Assembly: GCF_946482605.1 (NCBI RefSeq)
Contig: NZ_CAMLSE010000005.1
Location: 124,001-188,000 of the forward strand
Origin: an uncultured Dyadobacter sp.
GTDB lineage: Bacteria; Bacteroidota; Bacteroidia; Cytophagales; Spirosomataceae
Reading direction: 5' to 3'
DNA: 64,000 bases
The notes beneath the pieces were generated by a model, which was not told the origin of the DNA, searched no databases, and saw only the letters and a program-made list of their open reading frames with translations. The position numbers and the translations under genes are program-made. Shown one piece after another: positions 26,613 to 35,378 of the stretch. Within the stretch, counting starts at the first letter, position 1. Each line of letters opens with the position of its first letter.

Positions 26613-29600
26613 TTATTTAAAGTTGACACGTACATTAAACCCGATCGAGCGTGTGGTAGGCAGCGTAAAACTGGCGTCGCTCTGGGCGCCGTTGTCTGCC
26701 CCTACGAAAATTTCAGGATCGAGGTATTTGGCTTTATTAGACAGGAAAAACAGGTTTCGTCCTACCAGTGAAAGACTCACCGGGTAACCAAATATTCCCT
26801 TGGGCAGGCTGTAACTCAGTTGCGCTTCGCGAAGCCTGACATTGGATGCATCCGATGTATGTATCTCGCCCACCAGCCCCGCAGTGCGTCCGCCGCTTCC
26901 GATCCAGAAGTCCTGGACGTTGATAGGCAGGTCGTTAACCGATCCGTCCTGCTTCACGGCATTTTCCCCAGGGAAGAAATCCTTGCCGAAGACCAGCTTT
27001 CCGTCACGGCCTGCTTCCGTTTCCTTCGTAGAGCCGTCAGCAGCCAGTACCGAATTCGCGAATGAAGAGATCACGCCTCCGTGACGAATGTCTATCAGCA
27101 CGCTCAGGCTCAGTTTTTTGTAACGGAAAGTATTGCGGATACCACCCAGCCATTTAGGCTCCGAATTTCCCACGAACACGGTTTTACCGGTTGTATAAAG
27201 CGGAATCCCATTCGGACCAACGATCACATTTCCTTTGTCGTCGCGCTGGAAACCTTTTACATATATCCCTCCCCACTGCTTGCCCTGTTCCAGTCTGATC
27301 TCGCGTAAGTCATTGTTTCCCATCACAATGGAAGGGCGCTGATCATTAATCTTCTTGACAATGTTTTTGTTTTTGGAAAAATTAAGACCGATATCCCAGC
27401 CAAAATCCGCTTTTACGATAGGCTTTAGAGTGAATACCATTTCAACCCCTTTATTCTCCACATCACCCCCGTTTGTGAAAAATCCCGAGGCACCTGACGC
27501 AGGCGGCAGCGAAATGGAAAAAAGCTGGTTGGTGGTGTTAGTCACGTAGTAGGTAAAGTCCAGACCAAGCCTGTCCTCAAAGAAACGCAGGTCGCCACCC
27601 AGTTCCAGACTCGCTGTTTTTTCCGGTTTCAGGTTTTCATTGGGCAAAGTACCGCTTACCGACATCAGCCCTGCTTTGCCTCCCCTGCTCAGCGTGGCAT
27701 AGCGCGACAGGGAGAAAGGACTTGTACCGTTACCCACAATAGCGTAAGATCCCCGTACTTTGAAAAACGATATCACCGCAGGCAGCTTCACCAGCTCCGA
27801 CACCACGCCGTTCAGACCGACGGAAGGGTAAAAGAAGGACCAGTTGCTCTTGGGTAAGGTAGAACTCCAGTCATTCCTTCCGGTCAGGTCCAGGAATATC
27901 GCATCCTTGTAGCTGATCTGCCCGAACGCATACAGGGAATTGATATTACTCGGGCCGCCGACGCTGTTTGACGCCTGCAGGTATTGCGTATTGGAGAGGG
28001 TAAAGAAATTAGGAATAGTTAAAGTTGTGCCCGTATTGGCTGAAATGGAAGTATTCCGGTTGATCAGGCTGTTACCACCGACATTCACATTGTATTTCAA
28101 TGTACTGGAAATGTTGTCGTTGTAAGAGACCAAAAAGTCGTTGTTGAAGCTCGTGCTCTCAGACGAAGAAACCCCGAAGTAGCCGTCTACCGGTGATACC
28201 TTGGAAATACCGCCTTTGATCTCATTCTGATAGTTTTCAAAAGCACGGTTCAACGAGGATCTTACCTGCAGGCTCAGCTTATCGGTTACATTATACTTCA
28301 TACTCGCAAGCGCAGCCACCCGGTCCCTTACACTTTTGGAGGAAATCCCATTTACAGCTGTGTAGGGATTGGTTTCCACCAGTTCGGATGAGCTCCATGT
28401 ATGTGTAACCGGGATTCCGTTGTCGTTGTAAAATTCATAGATCTCCGCATCCTGCGTCCGTACATTTCTTGGAATCCGGTAGGCGTGGCGCAACGGATTA
28501 CTGTAATCGATGGAAACACCAAGCCCGTTTTTGATCTCCTGCCGCATGTAGGTCAGTTTTCCGTCGATGCTCAGCCTTTTGCCAAGATTATTAGAAAAAC
28601 GCAAGTTTGCATTGTGCCTGGAAAGTTCGTTGAAAGGTACAACCCCCGCGCCATCCGTGTAAGTATAGGAAAAATACGTTTGCGCTTTCTCGCTTCCTGT
28701 ACTGATTGACAGATTAGTAGCAGAATTGTGTCCGACTTTGAAAAAGTCCCGCACATTATTGGGCTGAGGTGCGTACGCGTATGTTTTCGGGCCGGCCCAG
28801 TTGGGATTATTTGACCAATGTTGTACCATCTGCCCATCCATTTTCGGCCCCCAGTTGCTGGACGTGTTCGCAAGGTACTGGCCGTTCAGTCCCTGCCCGT
28901 AAGAGTCCTGGTAATCGACGAGGATATTGGGTATTTCAAGGGTATATGATTGGCTAACAGACACATCATAACGCCCGGAAGTATTCCCTCCTCTTTTTGT
29001 CGTAACCACAATGGCGCCGTTATTGGCCTGGCTTCCATAGAGGGCGGCCGCATTGGGGCCTTTCAGCACGGTCATTGATTCTATGTCGTCGGGATTGAGG
29101 TCAGAAAGGTTGCCCGGCACACCGTCCACAATGTACAATGGCTGACTGTTGCCGCTGATCGACCTGTTACCGCGCAATACGATCCGCGAAGTACCGCCTA
29201 CCCCGGTGCTGGAAGTCTGGAAATTAAGACCCGCCACTTTTCCCGCGAGTGAGTTGAGCACATTGTATTCCCTTGATTTTGAGATCGCTGCCACATCCAC
29301 ATTCTGCGTGGAATAGGTAAGGCTCTTTTTATCCCTTTCGATACCAAAGGCTGTAACCACCACTTCGTTCAGCTTTTTGAGGTCTTCTTCCATAGTCACA
29401 TCTACGGTCGACCGACCTTTGATCAGCACTTCCTGGGTGATGAACCCGATCGAAGAAAACACCAGCGTACCGTCATCGCCGGGAAGCGAAATGCTGTAAT
29501 TGCCCTCGCCGTCCGTCACTGTACCGGTGGTAGTGCCTTTTACCAGAATACTCACCCCCGGCAGTCCCTGCTTGTCGGCGGCAGATATGACCTTTCCGGC

Positions 29601-30014
29601 CACGTTGATGAGCGCCATCCGGGTCTCCGTCGCAGTTTCAACGGACATGCCTACACTTTGTCTTCTCACACTGATGTTCTGGTTGATCTGCTGAAACGCC
29701 AGCCTTGAGGAATTAGCGATACCTTCCAGCACATGGGCCACCGACGACCTGCCCATCGGTTTGCTGTAACGGTCTTTTAAAAACGAGTCCTTCGCATCGA
29801 ACGTAAACACGAAGTCGGTTCTTGACTCAATATCCTTGAAAACATCGGCTAGCAGCGCATTGCTGTATGCCGTCCGGATAGTCACTTCGTGAATGCTCTT
29901 GATTTCCGTGGTTTCTTTCGCCTGGCTTATACCCGCAAAGAGGAGCTGGGGTATCACAACGATGAATACATAACCTGCACTCCTGGCAAGTTGCGAGTAG
30001 AGTAATTTTTTCAT
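26613..30014 (-). CDS. SusC/RagA TonB-dependent receptor with N-terminal STN signalling domain
   Basis: A 1133-residue outer-membrane transporter. After the signal peptide, residues about 45-120 form a secretin/TonB short N-terminal (STN) domain. Next comes a carboxypeptidase-regulatory-like domain (about 135-205, VTDGEGNYSISLPG). The plug carries the SusC markers LRGNRSISGNSQPLYIVDG and LKGPNAAALYGSQANNGAI. The rest is the beta-barrel, ending in NVRVNFK. The STN domain normally contacts a FecR anti-sigma factor, and FecR and an ECF sigma gene lie just upstream. So this receptor probably senses as well as imports its substrate. Confidence 0.95.
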   Translation of the reverse strand: MKKLLYSQLARSAGYVFIVVIPQLLFAGISQAKETTEIKSIHEVTIRTAYSNALLADVFKDIESRTDFVFTFDAKDSFLKDRYSKPMGRSSVAHVLEGIANSSRLAFQQINQNISVRRQSVGMSVETATETRMALINVAGKVISAADKQGLPGVSILVKGTTTGTVTDGEGNYSISLPGDDGTLVFSSIGFITQEVLIKGRSTVDVTMEEDLKKLNEVVVTAFGIERDKKSLTYSTQNVDVAAISKSREYNVLNSLAGKVAGLNFQTSSTGVGGTSRIVLRGNRSISGNSQPLYIVDGVPGNLSDLNPDDIESMTVLKGPNAAALYGSQANNGAIVVTTKRGGNTSGRYDVSVSQSYTLEIPNILVDYQDSYGQGLNGQYLANTSSNWGPKMDGQMVQHWSNNPNWAGPKTYAYAPQPNNVRDFFKVGHNSATNLSISTGSEKAQTYFSYTYTDGAGVVPFNELSRHNANLRFSNNLGKRLSIDGKLTYMRQEIKNGLGVSIDYSNPLRHAYRIPRNVRTQDAEIYEFYNDNGIPVTHTWSSSELVETNPYTAVNGISSKSVRDRVAALASMKYNVTDKLSLQVRSSLNRAFENYQNEIKGGISKVSPVDGYFGVSSSESTSFNNDFLVSYNDNISSTLKYNVNVGGNSLINRNTSISANTGTTLTIPNFFTLSNTQYLQASNSVGGPSNINSLYAFGQISYKDAIFLDLTGRNDWSSTLPKSNWSFFYPSVGLNGVVSELVKLPAVISFFKVRGSYAIVGNGTSPFSLSRYATLSRGGKAGLMSVSGTLPNENLKPEKTASLELGGDLRFFEDRLGLDFTYYVTNTTNQLFSISLPPASGASGFFTNGGDVENKGVEMVFTLKPIVKADFGWDIGLNFSKNKNIVKKINDQRPSIVMGNNDLREIRLEQGKQWGGIYVKGFQRDDKGNVIVGPNGIPLYTTGKTVFVGNSEPKWLGGIRNTFRYKKLSLSVLIDIRHGGVISSFANSVLAADGSTKETEAGRDGKLVFGKDFFPGENAVKQDGSVNDLPINVQDFWIGSGGRTAGLVGEIHTSDASNVRLREAQLSYSLPKGIFGYPVSLSLVGRNLFFLSNKAKYLDPEIFVGADNGAQSDASFTLPTTRSIGFNVRVNFK

Positions 30015-30095
30015 ACTTCTTTTGTTGTAGGTTAAGACGCGGTTTAGCTTTATTTCCCGACACTGGGCAGGGCCATTTTACCAATGACGGGCACA

Positions 30096-30114
30096 TTAAT
30101 CTGACAAAGATTAA
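30096..30114. promoter_or_regulatory. Inverted repeat between fecR-like gene and susC
   Basis: TTAATCT and AGATTAA form a perfect 7-bp inverted repeat around a 5-base centre, about 80 bp before the SusC start. It is followed by GAATTCGAATTC at 30115-30126. It may be an operator or a short mRNA hairpin; nothing in the sequence decides between these. Confidence 0.3.
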
Positions 30115-30188
30115 GAATTCGAATTCTCCGTATTGTTGGCTTTTTAGTCCGTTTGCTGATGTATTCGGCAGCGCTTTCTGCGGGGTGA

Positions 30189-31208
30189 TCAGAAAGTCAG
30201 GTATACCATTTTGTCTTCGATCTTGTAAGCAAAATCCTTATTGAAACTCAGATCCTTCAGCACATTTCTAAGGCTTTCGTTCTGGTACCTGGCCCTGATC
30301 TGCCAGTCGTCGGGCGCCTTGCCTTTCACTTCAATCTTCACATCATACCATTTTTCGATCTTTCTGCAGAAGGATGAAAAATTGTCTTGCTGAAGAACGA
30401 GAATGCCATCCTTCCAGCCTATTGCGGCATCGTAGTTGAAACGCTGGGTCGCGAAAACGGTGTTGCCTTTGGAGGCGACCAGCTCTTCGCCAGGTTTCAA
30501 TATCACGGTGTGTGTTTTTTCCTTGTTTTCAATCTTTACTTTTCCTTCGAGGAGGGCCACTGTAATATCGGGCTCTCCCAGGTTCTGGGATACATTGAAT
30601 GCTGTTCCCAAAGCCTGTACCGTGATCCCGTTCGCTTCTACGATAAACGGCCTGGAAGCATCTTTCACCACCTCAAAAAACGCCTCTCCCCGCAGCCTGA
30701 CATACCTCAGCGTATCCGAAAAATTCTCCGAAAATCCGATCGTGCTCTCCGCATTCAGCCATACCTTGGTGCTGTCGGGCAGGAAATAAACCGATCTTTT
30801 TCCTGTCGGATTTTCCTTTTCCACCCATACATCCGGCTTCCCAGCCACTCTGCTTTTGTTATGTTCAAGGGTATTGGAATAAAAATAAAGACCTGCAACG
30901 ACTAGTAAAAAAGCCGCCGCTATCGACCGCCAGGGGAATAAAAATATCTTTCTGATACCCAAACCCTCTTCACCTGCCTCCTCATCAGCCACTGCATCCT
31001 CCCAGATCCGGTCCCTGATATTGTCCATTCGCTTTTCGTATTCATCAACCGGAGGGGTCTGCCACGCTTTTTTCAACTCTTCAAAAACAGCACGGTTATC
31101 AGCAGACACCGCCAACCATTCTTCCAATTCCGCCCGCTCATGCTCTGTCGCATTTCCGCTGAGGAATTGTGCTATTAAATGGTCGATATGTAAGTGATTA
31201 TAGCTCAT
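30189..31208 (-). CDS. FecR-family anti-sigma factor
   Basis: A 339-residue single-pass membrane protein. The N-terminal helical region (about 1-60, FLSGNATEHERAELEEWL) is the cytoplasmic sigma-binding part. A membrane segment lies near residues 92-108 (IAAAFLLVVAGLYFY). The periplasmic FecR domain follows (TKVWLNAESTIGFSENF, FIVEANGITVQALGTAFNV), then a DUF4974-type end (WYDVKIEVKGK). It would hold the ECF sigma factor inactive until the STN domain of the adjacent SusC receptor signals substrate. It lies between the sigma gene and SusC, but 593 bp separate it from sigma. Confidence 0.93.
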   Translation of the reverse strand: MSYNHLHIDHLIAQFLSGNATEHERAELEEWLAVSADNRAVFEELKKAWQTPPVDEYEKRMDNIRDRIWEDAVADEEAGEEGLGIRKIFLFPWRSIAAAFLLVVAGLYFYSNTLEHNKSRVAGKPDVWVEKENPTGKRSVYFLPDSTKVWLNAESTIGFSENFSDTLRYVRLRGEAFFEVVKDASRPFIVEANGITVQALGTAFNVSQNLGEPDITVALLEGKVKIENKEKTHTVILKPGEELVASKGNTVFATQRFNYDAAIGWKDGILVLQQDNFSSFCRKIEKWYDVKIEVKGKAPDDWQIRARYQNESLRNVLKDLSFNKDFAYKIEDKMVYLTF

Positions 31209-31801
31209 GAAATCCGGTTTATACCCCCATAACCCACATCCAGGGGAAAACCCGTAATTGATCCTGAATTATTTTAAATATTTTTTCATTTGCCGGTTGC
31301 ATTGTGTCATAGCCGTCGCAAACAGCCGGGCGCGATGCGCCTCGCCCAGGGTATTTCAGTGCATTGCGCCGGGCTGGGATATTCCGGTGCGTTGCACCTG
31401 GTGCCGCCTACCTCCTGTAACTAACGATTATATTTATACGTTAATACTTTTTTTCACTTTTTGACTTTCCTTCACAGGGGTTTTAGAACGATAATGGTTA
31501 TGTGCGGGAGGATCTTTGTATTAACAAAAAGCATCATTCGGAAGAAGACGCGAATGGCGCATCATCTGCCGGGTTGGCCTGTTTACTATATGTACCCAAA
31601 GGAAAAATGCTGCCGACCGGACAATGTAACAAGGCGCGGGGGGCATTTCAAAAGGAAAACATGCTGAACACCGGTTGAATGGCTTGAAGCTGACGAGCTA
31701 CGAAAGAGGTTTGCAGAGCAGGGGACCAGGTTTATTTCAAGCATTTCCGCATCAGGGGACTAACGGAAAAGAAGCAGCAGACTTCCCGAAATGCAAACAG
31801 A
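31209..31801. other. Intergenic region between sigma and fecR-like genes
   Basis: 593 bp without a convincing gene. The fecR-proximal part (31329-31398) holds three near-palindromic repeat units, described separately. The remaining sequence is low in coding signal on both strands, and I see no clear TAnnTTTG promoter for fecR. The length is unusual for sigma/fecR pairs, which are often close together. Confidence 0.6.
31329..31398. repeat. Three-copy palindromic repeat with about 28-29 bp period
   Basis: Units GGCGCGATGCGCC (31329-31341), AGTGCATTGCGCC (31358-31370) and GGTGCGTTGCACC (31386-31398) are each near-palindromic. They begin 29 and 28 bp apart. The two linkers are also related (TCGCCCAGGGTATTTC and GGGCTGGGATATTCC), so whole units of about 28 bp were duplicated. 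It resembles an extragenic palindromic repeat cluster rather than CRISPR. Function unknown; it could attenuate or stabilise transcripts between sigma and fecR. Confidence 0.6.
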
Positions 31802-32404
31802 CTAATGTTTTTCGGAGGTTTTGTGCATATTTTTCCGGGATTTTCTATCACCCAAAAAATTTTCAATTCCTTCGCGGAGCTCTTTTACGGCGAGCTTTAG
31901 GTGCACTTCTACTGTGCGTTCGGAAATGTTCATCAGTTCAGCCACCTGCCGGTACGTAAAACCTTCTTCCCGGATCAACTGGAAAACCATTTTTCTTTTT
32001 GGGGGAAACTGCCGGATGATCTCATCGACCTGATCCTGCAGTTCCACCCCTACCAGCATCTCATGTGGATCAGTTTCCGCCATGGAATTGAGGATAATAT
32101 CGCTGGAATCAAAAAGAAAGGGGTTTTCCCTTTGCTGCCTTTTGATGGAGGAAATGGCTTTGTTCTTAACCGAGAAATAAAGGTAAGACTCGAAATGGTC
32201 AAGAATAAAAACCCTTTTGCGGTTGACCAGGATATTGGTCAGTACATCGGCGACTACATCTTCGGCCTGTGGGACGGAGTCCACATAAATGCGGGCAAAC
32301 TGGATCAGTTTGGGATAATAATATTTAAAAAAAACATCAAAAGCTTTCTTATCACCCTCAGCAATCTGGGTAAAACACCGCTTTTTGGAATTTAAATCTG
32401 TCAT
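31802..32404 (-). CDS. RNA polymerase ECF sigma factor (Bacteroidetes expansion type)
   Basis: A 200-residue sigma-70-family factor. I use ATG 32404 because the longer frame begins at TTG 32443 and adds residues outside the family. Region 2 is FDVFFKYYYPKLIQFARIYV with EDVVADVLTNI. Region 4 is FPPKRKMVFQLIREEGFTYR with the helix-turn-helix SERTVEVHLKLAV. Paired with FecR and an STN-containing SusC, it should activate the utilisation cluster when substrate is bound at the outer membrane. The perfect inverted repeat at 32450-32467 lies 46 bp upstream of its start. Confidence 0.92.
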   Translation of the reverse strand: MTDLNSKKRCFTQIAEGDKKAFDVFFKYYYPKLIQFARIYVDSVPQAEDVVADVLTNILVNRKRVFILDHFESYLYFSVKNKAISSIKRQQRENPFLFDSSDIILNSMAETDPHEMLVGVELQDQVDEIIRQFPPKRKMVFQLIREEGFTYRQVAELMNISERTVEVHLKLAVKELREGIENFLGDRKSRKNMHKTSEKH

Positions 32405-32449
32405 CCCCTGGTTAATTTGAAAAGTACTGGTATGCAGTTCCAATAATGT

Positions 32450-32467
32450 GTACTCAGGTATGAGTAC
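32450..32467. promoter_or_regulatory. Inverted repeat upstream of the ECF sigma gene
   Basis: GTACTCA-GGTA-TGAGTAC is a perfect 7-bp inverted repeat with a 4-base centre, 46 bp before the sigma ATG. It could be an operator for a dimeric regulator or a 5'-leader hairpin. Confidence 0.35.
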
Positions 32468-33039
32468 TTATAATGTACATAAAATGCCTGGAAACAGCTA
32501 TGTTGTAAAAGGAGTATGAACTATAACTTTATAAAGGTTGCCTTGTTCCTGAATTTACTGCTTCATTTTATATTCTTCCGATCCCGAATTCATTGTTGGT
32601 GCCGGTGAAGTCTCATTTCGCATCTGGCGAAGAAAATCTGCTGACTTACAAGGTAACTGCCTGCCGCAGTGCCACCTGAAAACACGCCGCGTTCAACCGG
32701 GCCTGAACTTCTTAGAAACCGTAAGTTAGGTTTTAAGCGAGACATAAAAAACAACTTCACACATTTTATTCTTTTTACTTATCCCGAAATAACATGAATT
32801 GTAATATTGACAATTTATAAAACTACATTTTACATTAAATACAACATAATACCCTCTCCTACCCCATACTGAAAGGTTCGGCAAGCCCAGGACGAAAGTA
32901 ATATCCACCTGCCGATTGCATTTTGAAAAATACAGGCCCGACATTTTTATTTTTCTCTTCCTCCGATTACGGGTTTTCATTCCTCTGCCGGTTATGGGCA
33001 TGAATTCCTAACTACCAATCCCGATTTTCCTGTCCTGAG

Positions 33040-33058
33040 CCAAGAACACATTTCTTGG
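33040..33058. promoter_or_regulatory. Inverted repeat upstream of the creatininase-family gene
   Basis: CCAAGAA-CACAT-TTCTTGG is a perfect 7-bp inverted repeat with a 5-base centre, ending 31 bp before the ATG of the first plus-strand gene. Size and position fit an operator overlapping the leader or start region of the acid-sugar operon. No dedicated DNA-binding repressor is encoded next to it. Confidence 0.4.
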
Positions 33059-33089
33059 AAGAACCTCTAAACCCATAGCATTAAACCCC

Positions 33090-33836
33090 ATGCGTTACGA
33101 ACTTATGTACCCGGCCGACATTCGTGCTGCCATCGATAGCAATACGCCGGCGGTACTGGCACTCGGAGTGCTGGAATACCATGGTGAACACCTGGTGACG
33201 GGCGTGGACACGCTTGTGATCGTCCGCGCCCTGGAAATCCTCGAAAAAGAGCTTCCTATGGTGATCCTGCCACCTTTTTACTATGGAGCGAGTAGCTTCG
33301 CGGTAGAGCCTCCCGAACGAAAAGGCAGCGTGCACACCGGCCCGCAAATCCTGTATCCTTTTGCCCAGAACCTCTTTGACAATCTGCTGCGCATCGGTTT
33401 CCGGAACATTCATGTGTTTGTACATCATCAGAGCGAAAATTTCACTGCCGGTATGCCTACGGACCTTTCTTTTAAACTGGCGGCCCGCCAGGCCACTTTT
33501 TCGTTTCTGGAAAAAGAACGGGGCGAAGGTTGGTGGGGCAACCCGGCTTCATCCGACTATTATGAGCAGCACAATCAGGGAAGCGATCCTTTCAACTGGA
33601 TACGCATTCACCCTTTTCTCAGCCCGGAAATCCAGGCGGAACATCCCATCGACCATGCAGCCAAGCTGGAAACCGCGCTCATGCAATCCCTATGCCCGGA
33701 GGGAGCTGATATGCAGCGTTTCACAACAGGAACCTGGTATACCGAAAGCGCCCCGGAAGCCACAAAGGAATACGGCGACAAGGTAAAAGAACTCATCCTC
33801 GACCACCTCAGAAAAACATTGGAAAGCCATGAATAA
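33090..33836 (+). CDS. Creatininase-family metallohydrolase with altered metal site
   Basis: A 248-residue cytoplasmic protein of the creatininase family. E29, H31 and D40 in LEYHGEHLVTGVD keep the E-x-H-x8-D spacing of the creatininase metal ligands. The second half of the site, NGHYEN in creatininase, reads HHQSEN (111-116) here. The glutamate is retained (E115), but the histidine position is Gln113, with two histidines just before it. The family includes amidohydrolases and the mycofactocin enzyme MftE. It is the first gene of a sugar-acid operon and overlaps the permease by 8 bp, so it likely acts on the imported compound. Actual reaction unknown. Confidence 0.85.
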   Translation: MRYELMYPADIRAAIDSNTPAVLALGVLEYHGEHLVTGVDTLVIVRALEILEKELPMVILPPFYYGASSFAVEPPERKGSVHTGPQILYPFAQNLFDNLLRIGFRNIHVFVHHQSENFTAGMPTDLSFKLAARQATFSFLEKERGEGWWGNPASSDYYEQHNQGSDPFNWIRIHPFLSPEIQAEHPIDHAAKLETALMQSLCPEGADMQRFTTGTWYTESAPEATKEYGDKVKELILDHLRKTLESHE

Positions 33837-35079
33837 TAGCAAAAAAACGCCCGTTCTCCCTATGCTTATCATCGGCAGCATGTATGTAATTCTGGGATTT
33901 TCTGTCGGCATCAATGCTTATTTTATACCGTTTGTGCAGGAGGCATTCACTGTTTCCACGGCTGCTTCCTACCTGATCATGACCGCCACTTTTTCGGCTT
34001 ACGTAATTTTTGGCGTGCCTTCGGGCAGCGTTCTCAAAGCCCTCGGTTACAAAAAGGGGATCAGCATTGCTTTTACTATTATTGCTGCGGGCTTCGCCAT
34101 GATCGGCTATGCTGCTGATATTGTGAGCTTTTCGCTTTTCCTTTTTGCACTTTTTATCATCGGCACTGGCCAGACGTTGCTCACCGGGGCGATCAACTCT
34201 TATGTCACTATACTGGGCCCGGCTGAAAGTGCAGCGAGCCGGATCAGCACCATGGGCATCGCCGACAAACTGGCTCTTGCAGGTGCATCGCTGATCCTGG
34301 GCATATTTCTGGACCTGGGCAATGTGCAGCTTAGAGATGCCATTTTACCGTTTTACGTGATTGCAGCAATGTTGACGGCGATCGGTATGCTTTCGCTTTA
34401 CTCACCCCTCCCCGAACTCACAGCTCCGGGCGAGGACGAAAGTGAAGACGAAATCGATGAAGTATCGGTCTACGCTAACAGTAAGACCAGCATTCTGCAG
34501 ATCCCGCATGTGCTGCTGGGTGTGGTGGCTATATTTTTTGATGTCGGTGTCGAGATCGTTGCGTTGGGTTCTATTAATGATTATGCCAAAGTGCTGAACC
34601 TGCCTTCACCTGAAAACTACGTCTGGCTGACCACGTTTGGCATGGTGGCGGGTTATCTGCTTGGTGTGTTTTTTATTCCAAAACTGGTAAGCCAGCGTAT
34701 GGCCCTGGTTTTCTGTGCACTGTCGGGCATGCTTATTACCGTTGCGATCACGATGGTTCCACCGGCAACTTCCATCTATCTTGTCGCTGCGCTGGGCTTA
34801 TCGAATTCATTGCTCTGGCCCGCCATTTTCCCACTGGCATTGGCCGACCTGGGTAAATTCACCAAAACCGGCTCCTCTATTCTCGTGATGGGGATCATCG
34901 GAGGCGCTATCCTGCCGTTGCTGTTTGGCTATGCCGCTGACCTTTATACGCATCAGTTGGCCTATCTGGTCTGTCTACCGTCCTATTTTTACATCCTGTA
35001 TTTCGCGGTAAAAGGCAGCAGGATCAGGACCGGAACTACTGTTGAGAACATTTTCCCGAAAACCGGTATAAGCGTCTGA
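33829..35079 (+). CDS. FucP-like MFS sugar permease
   Basis: A 416-residue inner-membrane transporter with about 12 helices. The segment GTGQTLLTGAINSYVTILGP and the later LLWPAIFPLALADLGKFTK and SSILVMGIIGGAILPLLFG match the fucose/glucose-galactose permease branch of the major facilitator superfamily. An acidic loop (GEDESEDEIDE, about 200-210) lies between helices 6 and 7. Relatives are proton symporters for L-fucose or related sugars. Its gene overlaps the creatininase-family gene and is 2 bp before the SAF-domain gene, so it presumably imports the substrate of this operon. Confidence 0.9.
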   Translation: MNNSKKTPVLPMLIIGSMYVILGFSVGINAYFIPFVQEAFTVSTAASYLIMTATFSAYVIFGVPSGSVLKALGYKKGISIAFTIIAAGFAMIGYAADIVSFSLFLFALFIIGTGQTLLTGAINSYVTILGPAESAASRISTMGIADKLALAGASLILGIFLDLGNVQLRDAILPFYVIAAMLTAIGMLSLYSPLPELTAPGEDESEDEIDEVSVYANSKTSILQIPHVLLGVVAIFFDVGVEIVALGSINDYAKVLNLPSPENYVWLTTFGMVAGYLLGVFFIPKLVSQRMALVFCALSGMLITVAITMVPPATSIYLVAALGLSNSLLWPAIFPLALADLGKFTKTGSSILVMGIIGGAILPLLFGYAADLYTHQLAYLVCLPSYFYILYFAVKGSRIRTGTTVENIFPKTGISV

Positions 35080-35081
35080 TC

Positions 35082-35378
35082 ATGGATAAATTATATAAAA
35101 TAAATCCGCTGGATAACGTGTACGTTGTCCGGCAGACAATAGAAAAAGGAGAAAAAATGGCCATAGATGGTCATGTTTTTACTTCAAATAAGACATTGGG
35201 GCTGGGACATAAAGTGGCTGCGGGTGCTGTTCCGCGTGGAGAACAGGTGATTAAATTCGGCATCCCCATTGGTTCGGCGACGGAAGACATCGCTTTCGGC
35301 GACCACGTTCACCTGCACAATCTGAAGAGCGATTATATTCCCACTTACACCTTGGATCATGAGTTTATCACGCCCTGA
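35082..35378 (+). CDS. UxaA-type dehydratase small subunit (SAF domain)
   Basis: A 98-residue protein made of a single SAF-like domain, as found at the N-terminus of altronate dehydratase UxaA. Family features are LYKINPLDNVYVV near the start, the LGHKVAAGAVPRGEQVIKFG core and FGDHVHLHN near the end. In this operon the UxaA architecture is split: this small subunit overlaps the large subunit gene by 20 bp. The pair would dehydrate a sugar acid to a 2-keto-3-deoxy acid, and galactarate and sulfolactate enzymes of the family show the same split. Confidence 0.9.
   Translation: MDKLYKINPLDNVYVVRQTIEKGEKMAIDGHVFTSNKTLGLGHKVAAGAVPRGEQVIKFGIPIGSATEDIAFGDHVHLHNLKSDYIPTYTLDHEFITP

Larger units (their letters stand above)
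32405..33089. other. Divergent intergenic region between sigma gene and creatininase operon
   Basis: 685 bp separating the minus-strand cluster from the plus-strand operon. It contains two inverted repeats (32450-32467 and 33040-33058), each near one of the divergent starts. The stretch around 32740-32870 is very A/T rich. A 91-residue frame at 32726-33001 on the minus strand has no recognisable family and looks spurious. No good -7 element was found for either side. Confidence 0.55.

Noticed and set aside
31329..31398. Three repeat units resembling a short CRISPR array
   Set aside because: Linkers are themselves conserved rather than unique, each unit is a palindrome of 13 bp, and no cas gene is near.
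32726..33001. 91-residue minus-strand frame in the divergent intergenic region
   Set aside because: Very A/T-rich, no family match, and no start signal; better explained as chance.
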